64,000 nt of DNA, taken from NCBI GenBank assembly GCA_965218495.1, contig OZ244626.1:1984001-2048000 (forward strand), written 5' to 3'. The stretch comes from G965218495 sp965218495 (GTDB lineage Bacteria; Bacteroidota; Rhodothermia; Rhodothermales; Bin80). The position numbers were made by a program, and so were the translations under genes. Positions 19,693 through 29,283 of the stretch are shown here, piece after piece. Under the pieces are notes generated by a model, which saw only the letters and a program-made list of their open reading frames with translations, was not told the DNA's origin and did not search any database. Within the stretch, counting starts at the first letter, position 1. The number at the start of each line of letters is the position of its first letter.

Positions 19693-20928
19693 CTACTCCC
19701 CTGCCTTCGACATCTTGGCCAGCTGTGCAAGGTTACTTCGTGCTGTGGAATTCTGCGGCTCAATGACCAGTGCTCTCTCCCAAACGTACCGCGCATCCTG
19801 AAAACGATCCTGACCCGCATAAGCAACACCTAGCCCTACCCATGCGGTGGCCATCGTGGAGTCATTAAGCAATACCATCTCAAAGAGATCCACGGCCTGC
19901 TGCACATCGCCATCCTGCAAGTGCAGATACGCCAGGTTACTCTGTATCCCCAGCCACATTCCCAAGGGCATGTCCCTTGCCGCGGCATTCTTAAACGCCT
20001 CAATGGCGCGCCCATACTGTCCGCTCTGGCGAAGCAGGTCACCGAGGTGAATCCAGTTGTCCAGCATGTCAGGATCGTAGTTGATTGATTCCTCCGCTTC
20101 ACTGATTGCCTGCGCCTGCTGCTGCGCTACATCGGCCCTGGCAAAATAGTCGCGAGCCTCCTCTTCTCGTCCTAATTGCATGTACACCTGCCCAAGGTTG
20201 GTTTGCGCACCCTGGTGCCAAGGCCAGGCCATCGCGACTGGCTCAAGGTAGGGCATTGCCAGCTCGGGCTGCTCCAACCGGCGGTACTGTGTTCCGACGA
20301 TGTATTGATAGTCCAGGTCCGTGGGCTGCAGTGCCAGCCCGTTCAAGGACAGCTCCAAGGCAGCCTCCAAATCTCCGGCTTCTTCGAGAAGCTGGCCAAG
20401 CCACATGTATGAAGTGGCGTGCGTGCTGTCGAGGGCGATGGCGGCTTCATAGGCCGTTCGCGCACTGTCCGGCTCCCCCAATTTGGCATAGGCACGCCCC
20501 AGCTCGTGATAGAGTGTGGCCGTTCCTCCGACCTCCGATTCCTCCTCCAGGTACAAGTTAATCGCACTTCGGAGCTGCCCGCGCCGAAACGCATTAAGCC
20601 CCATGTTGTGACGCGCACCCGGATACCAAGGGTCGAGCTCCAAAACCGTTTCGTACGCGGCCTGCGCCACATCCGGTCGGTTCAGTCGCGTATAGATGGC
20701 GCCACGTAGAAAATGCAGGTCCGCCAGATCCGGCGCATACGCTTCAACGCTGTCGGTGTACGCCAACGCCATGTCGTATACCCCTGCTTCATGCGCGCGC
20801 TGTCCCTCTATCAAGAATCGCGCGACATGCGGCGGGAGATTCTGGCGCTTGGCTTCCGTGATTGAGCGACCTTGCTCTCCGCAGCCGACCACAAACGCAA
20901 TGATTCCAAATAGCAGCGCTGTACGCAT
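19693..20928 (-). CDS. TPR-repeat lipoprotein
   Basis: A 411-residue lipoprotein from the ATG at 20928; upstream frame extension is hydrophilic and was rejected. The signal peptide ends in a lipobox (AFVVGC, Cys16). The rest is almost entirely tetratricopeptide repeats, e.g. ADLHFLRGAIYTRLNRPDVA, ATLYHELGRAYAKLGEPDSA, ATSYMWLGQLLEEAGDLEAA and ATAWVGLGVAYAGQDRFQDA. TPR lipoproteins act as periplasmic or outer-membrane scaffolds that bind partner proteins; the partner is unknown. It lies 43 bases downstream of a second TPR lipoprotein on the same strand. The arrangement and the ASPIC-gene remnant in front of that neighbour suggest both belong functionally to the ASPIC/TonB operon at 35.5-47.6 kb. 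Confidence 0.88.
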   Translation of the reverse strand: MRTALLFGIIAFVVGCGEQGRSITEAKRQNLPPHVARFLIEGQRAHEAGVYDMALAYTDSVEAYAPDLADLHFLRGAIYTRLNRPDVAQAAYETVLELDPWYPGARHNMGLNAFRRGQLRSAINLYLEEESEVGGTATLYHELGRAYAKLGEPDSARTAYEAAIALDSTHATSYMWLGQLLEEAGDLEAALELSLNGLALQPTDLDYQYIVGTQYRRLEQPELAMPYLEPVAMAWPWHQGAQTNLGQVYMQLGREEEARDYFARADVAQQQAQAISEAEESINYDPDMLDNWIHLGDLLRQSGQYGRAIEAFKNAAARDMPLGMWLGIQSNLAYLHLQDGDVQQAVDLFEMVLLNDSTMATAWVGLGVAYAGQDRFQDARYVWERALVIEPQNSTARSNLAQLAKMSKAGE

Positions 20929-20971
20929 TCTGTCCGACTTGTTGACTGTCAAAAAATCCGATTTTTGCCCA

Positions 20972-21937
20972 TTAGTTCGGCGATTCCAGCTGGCTAGCAA
21001 TCCGGTACGCCTGACGCGCCTCCTCGACGTGCCCTGCCTGTTCGTACAGCATAGCCAAGACAATCCATTCGCTTCGGCCTTGTGGATGCTGTCGAGCCGC
21101 GAATTTAGCCAGTATGATATCGGCCTGCAGCGCTTGCAGGCTATCCGTCTCGTCCAAGTACCGGGCACCCTCTTCCGCTCGCCCTAGGGCGACGAGACTT
21201 CGCCCAAGGTTATAGTGCGCACCCGCATGCCAGGGCTCCGCCTCGATCACTGATTCAAGGTGACCCGCAGCGGTCGCAAATTCGCCCAATCGGAAGTGCA
21301 ACGCTCCGGCAAGGTACTGATACGTGGGCACGCTGGGATCTAGCGCAATGGCTACCTGAGTCTCCTCTAGCGCCTGTTCCAGGAGCCCGGTATCCTCGGA
21401 CAGCTCGGCCATCCATCCCCACGCCTGGTCGTTTGTGGCATCAGCTCGAATCGCACGATTGTAGGCGAGGCGGGCGCTGTCACCTACGCCGAGCCGTGCG
21501 TACATGCGCCCGATTTGGGCCCACACCGCACTGGAGCTGGATGAGTCATCACGTGAGCGCAGCACCTTCTGTTCTCGTTGGTAGTGGGCAAGCGCCTCGC
21601 GAGTCTGGCCAAGAAAGAAGGCGTTGTTGCCCATGCGGTATGCTGCACTGGGGTAGCGTGCATCGATCTGAAGCGCACGCGAAAACGCCTCATCCGCTTC
21701 ATTGAATCGATACAGGGTCGCCAGCGCATCGCCGCGTAAGAAGTGCAGACGTGGATTCGCAGGTGCCAACACCAAAATGCTGTCCAAGAGCGCAAGCGCA
21801 CGCGTGTAGTTGCCTCGCTCATGAGCCTCCTGAAAATCCCACAGCAACGCTCTGGCCTCCGCGCTGAGCGTTTCCTCAGGTGGGTGGCACGCGCTCAGCA
21901 GCACAAACATAAGACACGCGATTACAGTCACCCTCAT
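20972..21937 (-). CDS. TPR-repeat lipoprotein (intact copy of a duplicated gene)
   Basis: A 321-residue lipoprotein from the ATG at 21937 (MRVTVIACLMFVLLSAC, lipid-attached Cys17). TPR repeats fill the rest: NPRLHFLRGDALATLYRFNE, SAVWAQIGRMYARLGVGDSA, VPTYQYLAGALHFRLGEFAT and GAHYNLGRSLVALGRAEEGA. A broken second copy lies at 34783-35519. The leader sequence GAGCGCTGAGCTT directly before this ATG equals the last codons (Glu-Arg-stop) of the ASPIC gene that precedes the broken copy. The shared sequence stops right there, so this copy came from an ASPIC-TPR gene junction. The upstream region now contains no ASPIC gene, so expression here may depend on a new promoter. Confidence 0.9.
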   Translation of the reverse strand: MRVTVIACLMFVLLSACHPPEETLSAEARALLWDFQEAHERGNYTRALALLDSILVLAPANPRLHFLRGDALATLYRFNEADEAFSRALQIDARYPSAAYRMGNNAFFLGQTREALAHYQREQKVLRSRDDSSSSSAVWAQIGRMYARLGVGDSARLAYNRAIRADATNDQAWGWMAELSEDTGLLEQALEETQVAIALDPSVPTYQYLAGALHFRLGEFATAAGHLESVIEAEPWHAGAHYNLGRSLVALGRAEEGARYLDETDSLQALQADIILAKFAARQHPQGRSEWIVLAMLYEQAGHVEEARQAYRIASQLESPN

Positions 21938-21950
21938 AAGCTCAGCGCTC
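21206..21950 (-). repeat. Direct repeat of about 745 bp, copy A (intact TPR gene part)
   Basis: The same sequence recurs in the same orientation at about 34783-35532. The right border is sharp: both copies share the text up to CTCAGCGCTC and then diverge. The left border lies near CATGCC and is blurred. The two copies bracket the 22-34.7 kb accessory island. Confidence 0.85.
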
Positions 21951-22610
21951 CCGCTTGGCAACATTATTGGCTTTACAAGTTAACATAAAGGTCATGCGCG
22001 ATGAATTTAGTCTTTTTCCAGGGTAGGTCCGGCTGGGTAACGCCGTTACCGGGATCGTAATGTCCGACTCTGGACGCCCGCCTTTGGGCGTGTAGGAGTT
22101 GTAATGGCATGCACAGCGATGTCCAGGCCTGAATCGTGTGTGTGCGTGCTTCGCAGGCATGTGCCTGCTCTGCCGATGCTGTCTGCAGCATCGTGACCGT
22201 CAGTGGTCCTCATCCATAGCCCGAGCAGTGTATGCGTGCAGTGGTGTACATCCCCAGCCCGCCGAGAGTACCTCGTAGGCCGGGCGGGACGTGGAGCTTA
22301 GGCCTGCCATTCTTGTCGTAGTTGTGCCCCCGCTGGGGAGTGCGTTATCGGCACTATGCTAGCAGGGAATCTAACAGGTCGGACAGGCCGACACCGAGAG
22401 GATAAACCGTGATTCCTCGAGGCGATCTGGACCGGCGATTCAATGGCGTGTGGAGGGATAACGCGATACCCCGAGTAGATAATTTGCGAATTCGAGGGTT
22501 GCGTAGTAGATCTCGGGTAAATATATTGTCCGAGCCAGTTGCATCCCCGAGATGCTGACACTTGGGCTGCAAGTAGCGATTCGATGAGTTACGAGAGGAC
22601 TGTGACAGCG
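21951..22610. other. No gene; left edge of the accessory island
   Basis: Non-coding stretch between the divergently placed TPR lipoprotein and the DGQHR pseudogene. It holds small hairpins, e.g. ACGCCCGCCTTTGGGCGT (about 22073-22090) and CGATGCTGTCTGCAGCATCG (about 22175). These may be terminators or island-edge structures. I could not identify a promoter with confidence. Confidence 0.45.
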
Positions 22611-23627
22611 ATGGAAATCAACAATTACTCATTCACAGCGACCCTTTCGATGCATGAGCTCATACGACTTGGCAGAACCGGGCCGGGCCTTCCTATTAAG
22701 GGCGAAGAATGATCCAGTTACAGCGTGGATCGTCCAGCGCCTGACGCCCTTCTACGACCAGATTCAGCGAGACTTGAGTGGAAGGAAGCTGACCAACACG
22801 AAGGGCGATCTGAATAGGAAAGAGGAGTACCGACCCTCGTCGCATGCGGCGATCCCGGCTGGACCAACGGGCTCTTGTTCGATGGCGAGAGCCGCGTCGA
22901 GGCATACCTCTATGCTCTTGAGGAAGCTGAGTACTCCCATGTGCAGTTGGTCTTTGGAAAACGGGTATCTGTCCTCGTGATTCACAACGAGGACGTCAAG
23001 AAGGCCGCCAAGTGGTTCGCAGACATTGCCGGAAAGGGGGTCAGCGTTAATCCCAACCTTCTCGTGGCACGATACTTTACGGATCCTTGGGCGACGGTGG
23101 CCCGGGATATGCTCAAGGTACTGAAGGTCCTGCTCGTCCAGGCTAAGCGACACGTCACTGTGTGTTCGCCGGCCGTAGTCACCGCCATGAAGGCGCGTAT
23201 GATGGTATCCACGACCGGGCTTGGGCTCACCGCGGTTACCTACGGAGCCAAACTGATCCCCACCACGGACTCGCAGGGCCGGGACCTCGTGGCCTGGCCA
23301 CGACTCGGGAGGGCAGCGAAGAATTGGCTCGGCGATGTGTTCTCGCGGTTTGGTCCTGCTGCATTCAAGGATTGTGGGCGTGTGCTGAATTCCGTACTTG
23401 CCCTGGTCAGCATCGGAGCGATAGGACAGAGAGTGGACTCACAAGACGAGGACAGACTCGAGTCAGCCAAAGCCTTCCTTTCCGGCGACACGATCGACTG
23501 GACGCGCGGAGAAAGCTGGGCAAGCATAGCAGGTATGTTGAATGCAAACGGGACGTACTCGGTCGATTGTGGAATGGAGAATGCGTACGCGACTTTGCGT
23601 GCCGTCAGTCAGCCCAGCGGACCTTAG
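22611..23627 (+). pseudogene. DGQHR-domain (DndB/DpdB-like) protein, frameshifted
   Basis: Reading across frames gives a protein of about 340 residues starting MEINNYSFTATLSMHELIRL at 22611. The frame shifts near 22705 and shifts back near 22820-22830, and the original frame holds stops in between. The core reads VPTLVACGDPGWTNGLLFDG, then ESRVEAYLYALEEAEYSHVQ, RVSVLVIHNEDVKKAAKWFA and GVSVNPNLLVARYFTDPWAT. This matches the layout of DGQHR-domain proteins: a D-G-x-x-R motif (here DGESR), a beta strand, an F-x-x-I/N segment, then a nucleotide-contact-like stretch. DndB (phosphorothioate DNA modification) and DpdB (7-deazaguanine DNA modification) belong there. The domain call is my pattern match without a profile search. 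The next gene starts two bases after the stop. Confidence 0.55.
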
Positions 23628-23629
23628 CT

Positions 23630-24397
23630 ATGGGCGAATCCAGCATCAGAGCGATCCGACCAGAGCCCAAGCAGGAGCCGGTGACCGTCGCCTCGGCAGA
23701 AAAGTAAACGAGGCAGAAGGTCGTGATACCAACGACTGCCCACGATTCAGCGACTCTCGGTGCATTCTGAGCGAACCAACGTCAACCCGAGAATTCGTTG
23801 TCTGGACACTCCACCTGCTGGGCGGGGTAGTCAGTCGCATACATACAGAGGACAAAACCCGCAAGGAGCACGAGATCTTTCCAGATTCCATTTTTTCCAC
23901 GGGCTTTCCAGTTCTGCCGGACAAGGGCATTGTTCGAGTGGCGTTCATTGATGCCCTAAAGTCCAAGCACGGAGCCTTTGTCAAAGGCTGCACCGGCCAG
24001 CATAGAGGCCGGTCCAGCTGGACGAAGCGCGACCCGCAGCTTGACGACGGGATCCTGACCGCAGCAGGAGTGAAATGGATTCTGTTGAAGCAGCAGCGGT
24101 CCGAAGGCATTGGGAGGTTAGCGGGCCATCTCAAGAAGCATTGGCCGAAGGTCCTCAAGCAGCTCGAGTGCATTCGAGCCCGCCGGCTGATGGCAGACTT
24201 CGTAACGGACCCCGCTGACTTCAGCTCAGACTTCGGCGGAGTTACGCAGATGCCGCGTCGACGCACCGCGGGAGGTCTGGGTCGAGCGGTTCCAAAGTGT
24301 TCGTACAGCGATGATGATCGCAAAGCAGGAAGATGTCCTGCAAGTGTGCGGGTGCATGCAAAACGGAGTACCAAGTTCAACAATGAAGCCTAGATAG
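23630..24397 (+). pseudogene. Unknown protein of the GHKL cassette, frameshifted
   Basis: About 255 residues when read MGESSIRAIRPEPKQEPVTV from 23630, then in the next frame from about 23706 (STREFVVWTLHLLGGVVSRI, FPVLPDKGIVRVAFIDALKS, ILTAAGVKWILLKQQRSEGI), then back in the first frame from about 24240 (LRRCRVDAPREVWVERFQSV, RTAMMIAKQEDVLQV). The ordered, protein-like pieces in each frame show a real gene with two compensating frameshifts. The middle looks like a winged-helix or small mixed domain, but I recognise no named family. It sits two bases after the DGQHR gene and eight bases before the GHKL ATPase, so the three genes formed one operon. Confidence 0.55.
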
Positions 24398-24405
24398 GGA
24401 GAATA

Positions 24406-26616
24406 ATGACCATGACGCAGCCGATCATTAAAAGGAAGGTGGAATTAGAGGGGACTCGGCGCCTCATCCAAGACTCCAACATCGCGATCCGGGATATCTA
24501 TGATGCGATTGTCGAGCTGGTAACCAACGCAGACGACCGCTACCAAGTCCTTGAGTTTCCCGGCCGAGTCGAAATCGAGATCGTGAGGCGCCGTACGGCG
24601 GGCGATCCCACCACGCTTCGCGTGCGTGACTTCGCTGACGGGATGACGTCAGACGTCATGGATCAGAAGATCGGGAGGACGGGTGGAAGGGTCAGCGGTC
24701 TCGAGCGAGGCTTGCCAGTACGCGGGACTAACTCACGCGGGGCCAAAGACATCGCCGCCCTGGGCACGGTCACGTTCGAGTCGATAGCCGGTGACGGGCA
24801 GATACACAAATGCCGTATCACCCCCTATTTTGACTTTGAGCTCTTCGAGTCCGCCGAAATCACATCCAAGGTCCGAATTCGACTGGGGATTGGGGAAGGA
24901 ACTGGCACGCTCGTCACGCTCATGCTTAAGCCGAGCCAGAGGATTCCCAGCCCCGACAATCTACGAAAGAACCTCGGCAGGCTAGTAGCCTTGCGAGACA
25001 TCCTCCACGATTCGCGGCGACAAGTGTCCCTCAAGGACGGGCGAAAGGCAGCAATCCGAATTAAGGCTCCTGCTCTTGGTGGGAAAGATCGACTGAAGCG
25101 GTCGTTCGACGTGCCCGGATTCCCCGGTGCGACCGCAAAGCTCACGATAAGGCGAACCAGCGAGGTGCTCGAACGCGAGCAAGACCGTTTTCGCCGCGGA
25201 GGCATCCTGATCAAGTCCCGGCACGCCGTTCACGAAGCGACGCTATTTGACAGAGAGCTTGAAACTGATCCGCATGCTCGCAAGTTCTTCGGGCGCCTCG
25301 TTTGCGACTACATAGATGACCTTTGGAATGACTTCGATCAACGTCTTGAAGAGCGTGCAGAGGACGACCCCCAAAACCCGATGCCGGTTCTCGATCCGTC
25401 TCGACGGTCGGGTCTTACTCGAGACCATCCGTTTGCTAAGGCACTGTTCGCCGAGGCGCTCAAGCGCCTCCGGCCCCTTGTTGAACAAGAAAGGGCAAGG
25501 GCAGAGAGCGAACGTGCTACAGTTGAGAGCAGGTCCACCCGTTCGCGTCTAGATGCGCTCGAACGGGCAGCGACTCAGTTCATGGAACGCTTCGGGTCCG
25601 AGTATGAGTCATCACGCGACCCAGACGGTGCAACGGGTCGACTATTCCAGAAGCGAGGCTACAGTCTCAGTCCGCCTTTCGCTCAGATTGTCCAAGGCCA
25701 CTCGATCCGATGCTTCCTTAGCGTCAGACAAAGTGCCTATCCCGAGATCGAGAGCGGAGCATCGGTCCAAGTCGAGTGCCTCACTCCCGAGGTTGCAACT
25801 GACAAGCGATTCGTCACACTCCAGTCACATCCTACTGAAGGAGAGGCGTTGCGGGCGACATGGAATCTGAAAGGGGTTCGTCCCACCTCAGCCACAGGAA
25901 TTAGAGCCAGGGTTGGGCCCATCACAGCGGAGTGTTTGGTTGAAGTGCTCGAGTCTGAGGCTGACCGGTATCAAGACATCGACACGCTTTGCTTTCAGAG
26001 GCAGCGATATCGGATCAAGTTGGGTCGGACGAAGAAACGAGTGCAGGTTCTGGCTCCGACCACGCTGGTCAGCGATCCCACGCGCATTGCAGTCTCCGTG
26101 GACAACAGTCGTTTCAGGGTGTCTGGAGACCAAACACTTTGGCCTCGGAACGAACTAGGCGTGGCGCTCTGCGACCTGCGGATAGGCGTAGTGGGCAAGA
26201 AAGAGACAAACGGTATCATAACCGCGAAACTCGGAGCCGAAGAAGCCACTGCTGAGCTTTTTGGCGTCGAGCCGCTAGGCGCGGGCATCAAGATTAAGCT
26301 CGAGGACATCAGTCTCGGGAATCAGCGATATCGGTGGAGGCAAAACGTGCTCGAGATAGCTGCCCGCCATCCGGCGCTGCAAAGGTATCTCGGTCCTGCG
26401 CCGGAATTTGACGGTCAGGATGCCAAACACTTTCGAGTGGTTTTGGCGGAAGTCACTGCAGACGCGGTATGCGCCCGGCTGGTCAGCGATAGAGTGCGCG
26501 CCAGTCCAGAGGAGTACGAAGGCGCTGACTGGGACCAGTACTATGCTGAATATAGTCAGTTGATCACGAGGTTCTTGCCCATTGCCCATAAGTTACAAGT
26601 ACCAACTGCTAGCTAA
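24406..26616 (+). CDS. GHKL (Hsp90/MutL-type) ATPase
   Basis: An intact 736-residue protein. The N-terminal ATP-binding domain shows the N box (AIVELVTNADDRY, residues 34-46, with the Mg-binding Asn41), the G1 box (RVRDFADGM, 72-80) and the G2 box (RGTNSRGAKDIAALG, 106-120). A transducer-like domain follows (about 210-300). A charged, probably coiled-coil helix lies at about 355-390 (ALKRLRPLVEQERARAESER), and the rest is rich in beta strands without a recognised nuclease. ATP binding should drive dimerisation, as in Hsp90, MutL and MORC. Bacterial relatives of MORC/MutL occur in restriction-modification neighbourhoods. An AGGGAGA ribosome-binding site precedes the ATG; the stop of the previous gene is eight bases upstream. 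It is the only intact gene of the cassette and may now be an orphan. Confidence 0.85.
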   Translation: MTMTQPIIKRKVELEGTRRLIQDSNIAIRDIYDAIVELVTNADDRYQVLEFPGRVEIEIVRRRTAGDPTTLRVRDFADGMTSDVMDQKIGRTGGRVSGLERGLPVRGTNSRGAKDIAALGTVTFESIAGDGQIHKCRITPYFDFELFESAEITSKVRIRLGIGEGTGTLVTLMLKPSQRIPSPDNLRKNLGRLVALRDILHDSRRQVSLKDGRKAAIRIKAPALGGKDRLKRSFDVPGFPGATAKLTIRRTSEVLEREQDRFRRGGILIKSRHAVHEATLFDRELETDPHARKFFGRLVCDYIDDLWNDFDQRLEERAEDDPQNPMPVLDPSRRSGLTRDHPFAKALFAEALKRLRPLVEQERARAESERATVESRSTRSRLDALERAATQFMERFGSEYESSRDPDGATGRLFQKRGYSLSPPFAQIVQGHSIRCFLSVRQSAYPEIESGASVQVECLTPEVATDKRFVTLQSHPTEGEALRATWNLKGVRPTSATGIRARVGPITAECLVEVLESEADRYQDIDTLCFQRQRYRIKLGRTKKRVQVLAPTTLVSDPTRIAVSVDNSRFRVSGDQTLWPRNELGVALCDLRIGVVGKKETNGIITAKLGAEEATAELFGVEPLGAGIKIKLEDISLGNQRYRWRQNVLEIAARHPALQRYLGPAPEFDGQDAKHFRVVLAEVTADAVCARLVSDRVRASPEEYEGADWDQYYAEYSQLITRFLPIAHKLQVPTAS

Positions 26617-26672
26617 TGTTGCGGCTCTTGAGTGCAACGGTCATGACGCGGAGCGGGCGCCATCCTTCATGC

Positions 26673-27297
26673 ATGGCCACATTGCGAAAGATTCGATTGC
26701 GACCTGCAGACCACCCCCCCCGGGAGGTCAAGGGCTGGGTTCGAGCCCGCAGCGGCGCACAGAGCGTACCCAGAACGTCCTGGATTCGGCCGACGGGTTG
26801 GCCGGCAAGGCAGACGTCTCGGTGCCGACCGTGCAGCGGTGCTCGGACCGGTATGACGGCGAATGTCTCCCGGAATTCGAAGACCGGCCCCGGCCCGGCC
26901 GCGAGGCAGGATCACGCCCGAACTGGAGGTCGAAGTCGTGCGCCGCACGCTCGAAGAGAAGCCACCGCGCCGGGCGCACTGGAGCACGCGCCTGATGGCC
27001 GAGTGCATGGGACAGCATCACAGCCAGGTGGAACGGATCTGGGAAGCGCACGGGCTGAAGTCCCACCGGGCGCGCTACTTCAAGCTCTCGACCTTTCCGA
27101 AGTTCGTCGAGAAGCTCCGCGATGTCGCGGGACTGTACGTTGCGCCGCCGGAGCGGGCGATCGTCTTCTCCTTTGACGAGACGAGCCGGATCCAGGCTCT
27201 GGACCGCACCCAGCCGGGGCTGCCGCTCATGCAGGGGGCGGGCGGGCACGATGACGCACGACTAGCCTCAGTTTCTGAGAGCGACAATTCGCATTAA
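26673..27297 (+). pseudogene. IS630-family transposase pseudogene
   Basis: Transposase remains spread over three frames: MATLRKIRLRPADHPP (26673), then NVLDSADGLAGKADVSVPTV (near 26780), then ITPELEVEVVRRTLEEKPPR, HWSTRLMAECMGQHHSQVER, FPKFVEKLRDVAGLYVAPPE and AIVFSFDETSRIQALDRTQP. The last carries the first catalytic aspartate of the IS630 DDE domain. Sequence homology breaks off at about 27262, just after the HDD equivalent of the family, where the next element begins. The gene thus lacks the C-terminal catalytic residues. It starts 56 bases after the GHKL gene. Confidence 0.82.
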
Positions 27298-27315
27298 GGA
27301 CGCGATTGCTTCCCG

Positions 27316-29055
27316 TCAGACGAAGTCAATGCGCAGCCGTCGATTCTGGAACCACGGGATGGGCTCGGTCATGTCCAGGTAGCCGGCTTTGAGCAGTGCT
27401 CCGTTGTGAGCGCGCCTCCCCAGCCGTACGGTGACCTGCTCCTCGCTCAGCGTGACGGTGGCGGAGGCGGCGACGAATTCGCGGAAGAGCGTGCGTGCCT
27501 TGCTCTTGGCATAGAGTCCACCTACGCGATGGGCCAGCATGCGATAGAGCGCGCTGGCCATGAGGGTCAGCTGCAGGTCGACGTCTATCTTCATGGGCAC
27601 CGCTGCCGAGAGCGCGTCCATATGGAAGAAGTCGATGGCATCGGCGAGGTTGTTTTCAACGATCATGCGTCGGGCATAGCGGTCTATGAGCTGCGCCGCC
27701 GAGGTCTTCATGTCATTGGTTATCAGTAGCGTCGGCTTTTCATGTCCCAGCTGCGTGATAGCGATTTGCCGGAGCTTTTCGGGGTAGCCTTTCAGCTGAA
27801 TCATTTCTTCAAACACGCGCGGTGCGCGATAGGCCCGTCCTACGTTGGAGAGCCGAATGGTGCGCCAGGACTCCGCGGGCAGGGCCATCAGGGTCTCCAG
27901 CAGCTTAGCCGTCCGCCGGCGCAGGGTAAGGAAGCGGATGCCCCACTGATGGAGCTTGGCCAGATTGGCGTAGGTGGTCAGGCGACTGTCGAAGACCAGT
28001 TCGGCCGGCCTGCGGCCCGTCCGCTTCTGCCAGTCATCGACAAAGTGCAGGATCTCGTCATTTTGTCCTTCCTTGCGGACCTGGGCGTGGGCATAGGCGA
28101 AAGTGCGGCCGGCGGCATCGCGGGCGACGAAGGCCAGGATGCCCCGCTGGCGCCGGCTGCGCTTGGAGACGTAGTGCTTCTCGACCAGGGCCCGGTCGCC
28201 GTGATAGGGAATTGTGTGGAAGTCCAGATCGAAGGAGGCGCCACGGCCCAGTTGCGCGTCCAATGCCGTGATACCGTGATGCCACTGGTCCATCAGGGGT
28301 GGCAGCCGACGGGGATCCACCCGGCAGCTGTATTCAGAGAGCGTGGACCGCCTAGGCATGACATTGAGCCCAGCAAACAGGGCGGGGCCCTCATCGAGGA
28401 TGTCCGGCATCACATGATGGGGCCGGCCTATGCCCCAGAGCTTCAAGGCCAGTAGCGCCCGGAAGGCGCAGCCAGCGGGCAGCCGCTGACTGCCGGGCAT
28501 GCCGCCGGCTTCCAGCAGGGGGTCTATCGGCAGGCGTGCCAGATCAAAGGCGAACAGAAACAGGCCTCCGAAGCGGGTACGGAAGTGGCGCGGGGTCAGG
28601 TCCAGCCTGCGGACATCGGCCGCGGGTGCCCGCTGGGCATGGTGCTCTTCGCGCATTTGTCGCGTGCGGCGCCAGAGCCGGGGCAGTCCAGCTTGCTTGA
28701 TGGTGCGGGCAATAGTGGAGATGCCGGCCGGGATGTTCTCCTGAGCCAGCCGCTGTTGAATCTCACTGGCGGAGAGGCTCTCCTGCTTGCGTAGCGCGAG
28801 AATGCGCTCGGTGCGGCGGAGATGCAGGGGCGCTGCGGGCTGCGGTTTGCGTCCGGGCTTGCTGGTGCGGAAGAAGTCGATCGCGGGGTTCCTTCGGAAC
28901 TGGGCTGCAAGGTTCCGGACGCTGCCTTTGTGATAATCGAAGCGTCGGGCCGCCTCTTCAGCGGAGAGCCCTTCTACGTGCATGGCACGCAGGGCCTCAT
29001 ACCGGCGGTGGTTGGGGTTGGAGGGTTGGAGGAAGAGATCGGCAAGGGAGGACAT
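27316..29055 (-). CDS. DDE transposase with N-terminal helix-turn-helix
   Basis: A 579-residue transposase from the ATG at 29055 (MSSLADLFLQPSNPNHRRY); a longer frame adds 19 hydrophobic residues and is less likely. Residues 20-135 form a helix-turn-helix region (LSAEEAARRFDYHKGSVRNL and LSASEIQQRLAQENIPAGIS). The catalytic domain shows SFDLDFHTIPYHGD, ELVFDSRLTTYANL and RRMIVENNLADAIDFFHMD as the likely D, D and E positions, plus the VEKHYVSKRSRRQRGILAF stretch typical of this IS4-like group. The frame is intact. The element's ends were not resolved: ACAATTC lies near 27283 and, inverted, near 29219, which may belong to short terminal repeats. It truncates the IS630 pseudogene on its left. 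Confidence 0.82.
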   Translation of the reverse strand: MSSLADLFLQPSNPNHRRYEALRAMHVEGLSAEEAARRFDYHKGSVRNLAAQFRRNPAIDFFRTSKPGRKPQPAAPLHLRRTERILALRKQESLSASEIQQRLAQENIPAGISTIARTIKQAGLPRLWRRTRQMREEHHAQRAPAADVRRLDLTPRHFRTRFGGLFLFAFDLARLPIDPLLEAGGMPGSQRLPAGCAFRALLALKLWGIGRPHHVMPDILDEGPALFAGLNVMPRRSTLSEYSCRVDPRRLPPLMDQWHHGITALDAQLGRGASFDLDFHTIPYHGDRALVEKHYVSKRSRRQRGILAFVARDAAGRTFAYAHAQVRKEGQNDEILHFVDDWQKRTGRRPAELVFDSRLTTYANLAKLHQWGIRFLTLRRRTAKLLETLMALPAESWRTIRLSNVGRAYRAPRVFEEMIQLKGYPEKLRQIAITQLGHEKPTLLITNDMKTSAAQLIDRYARRMIVENNLADAIDFFHMDALSAAVPMKIDVDLQLTLMASALYRMLAHRVGGLYAKSKARTLFREFVAASATVTLSEEQVTVRLGRRAHNGALLKAGYLDMTEPIPWFQNRRLRIDFV

Positions 29056-29283
29056 ACGAAACAGTACAGGTAAGTAGTATAATCCAATGTAATTCAGTAA
29101 GCACAGATGCAAACCACTGCGGCAAATAGCAGACTTGAAAGGAGATGTATGTACCTACAGGCCCGTCAACGCGCCATATACTGGCCTCAAGACACAATAT
29201 TGAGTCTCCGCCCCCAAGAATTGTGATCAACGTCAATACATGATGGCGCCGGCGACAATTAAATTTGGATTAAGAGAGAGGCC

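Noticed and set aside
23542..24393. Single 283-residue gene in one frame
   Set aside because: Its first part overlaps the end of the DGQHR frame and its last part is low-quality sequence; the protein-like pieces continue in another frame on both sides, so a frameshifted gene explains it better.
26720..26760. GGGTTCGAGCCC, tRNA T-arm-like
   Set aside because: No acceptor or anticodon stem can be built around it and it lies inside the IS630 pseudogene.
27742..28455. 237-residue open frame on the plus strand
   Set aside because: Antisense to the DDE transposase at 27316-29055; no recognisable protein features.
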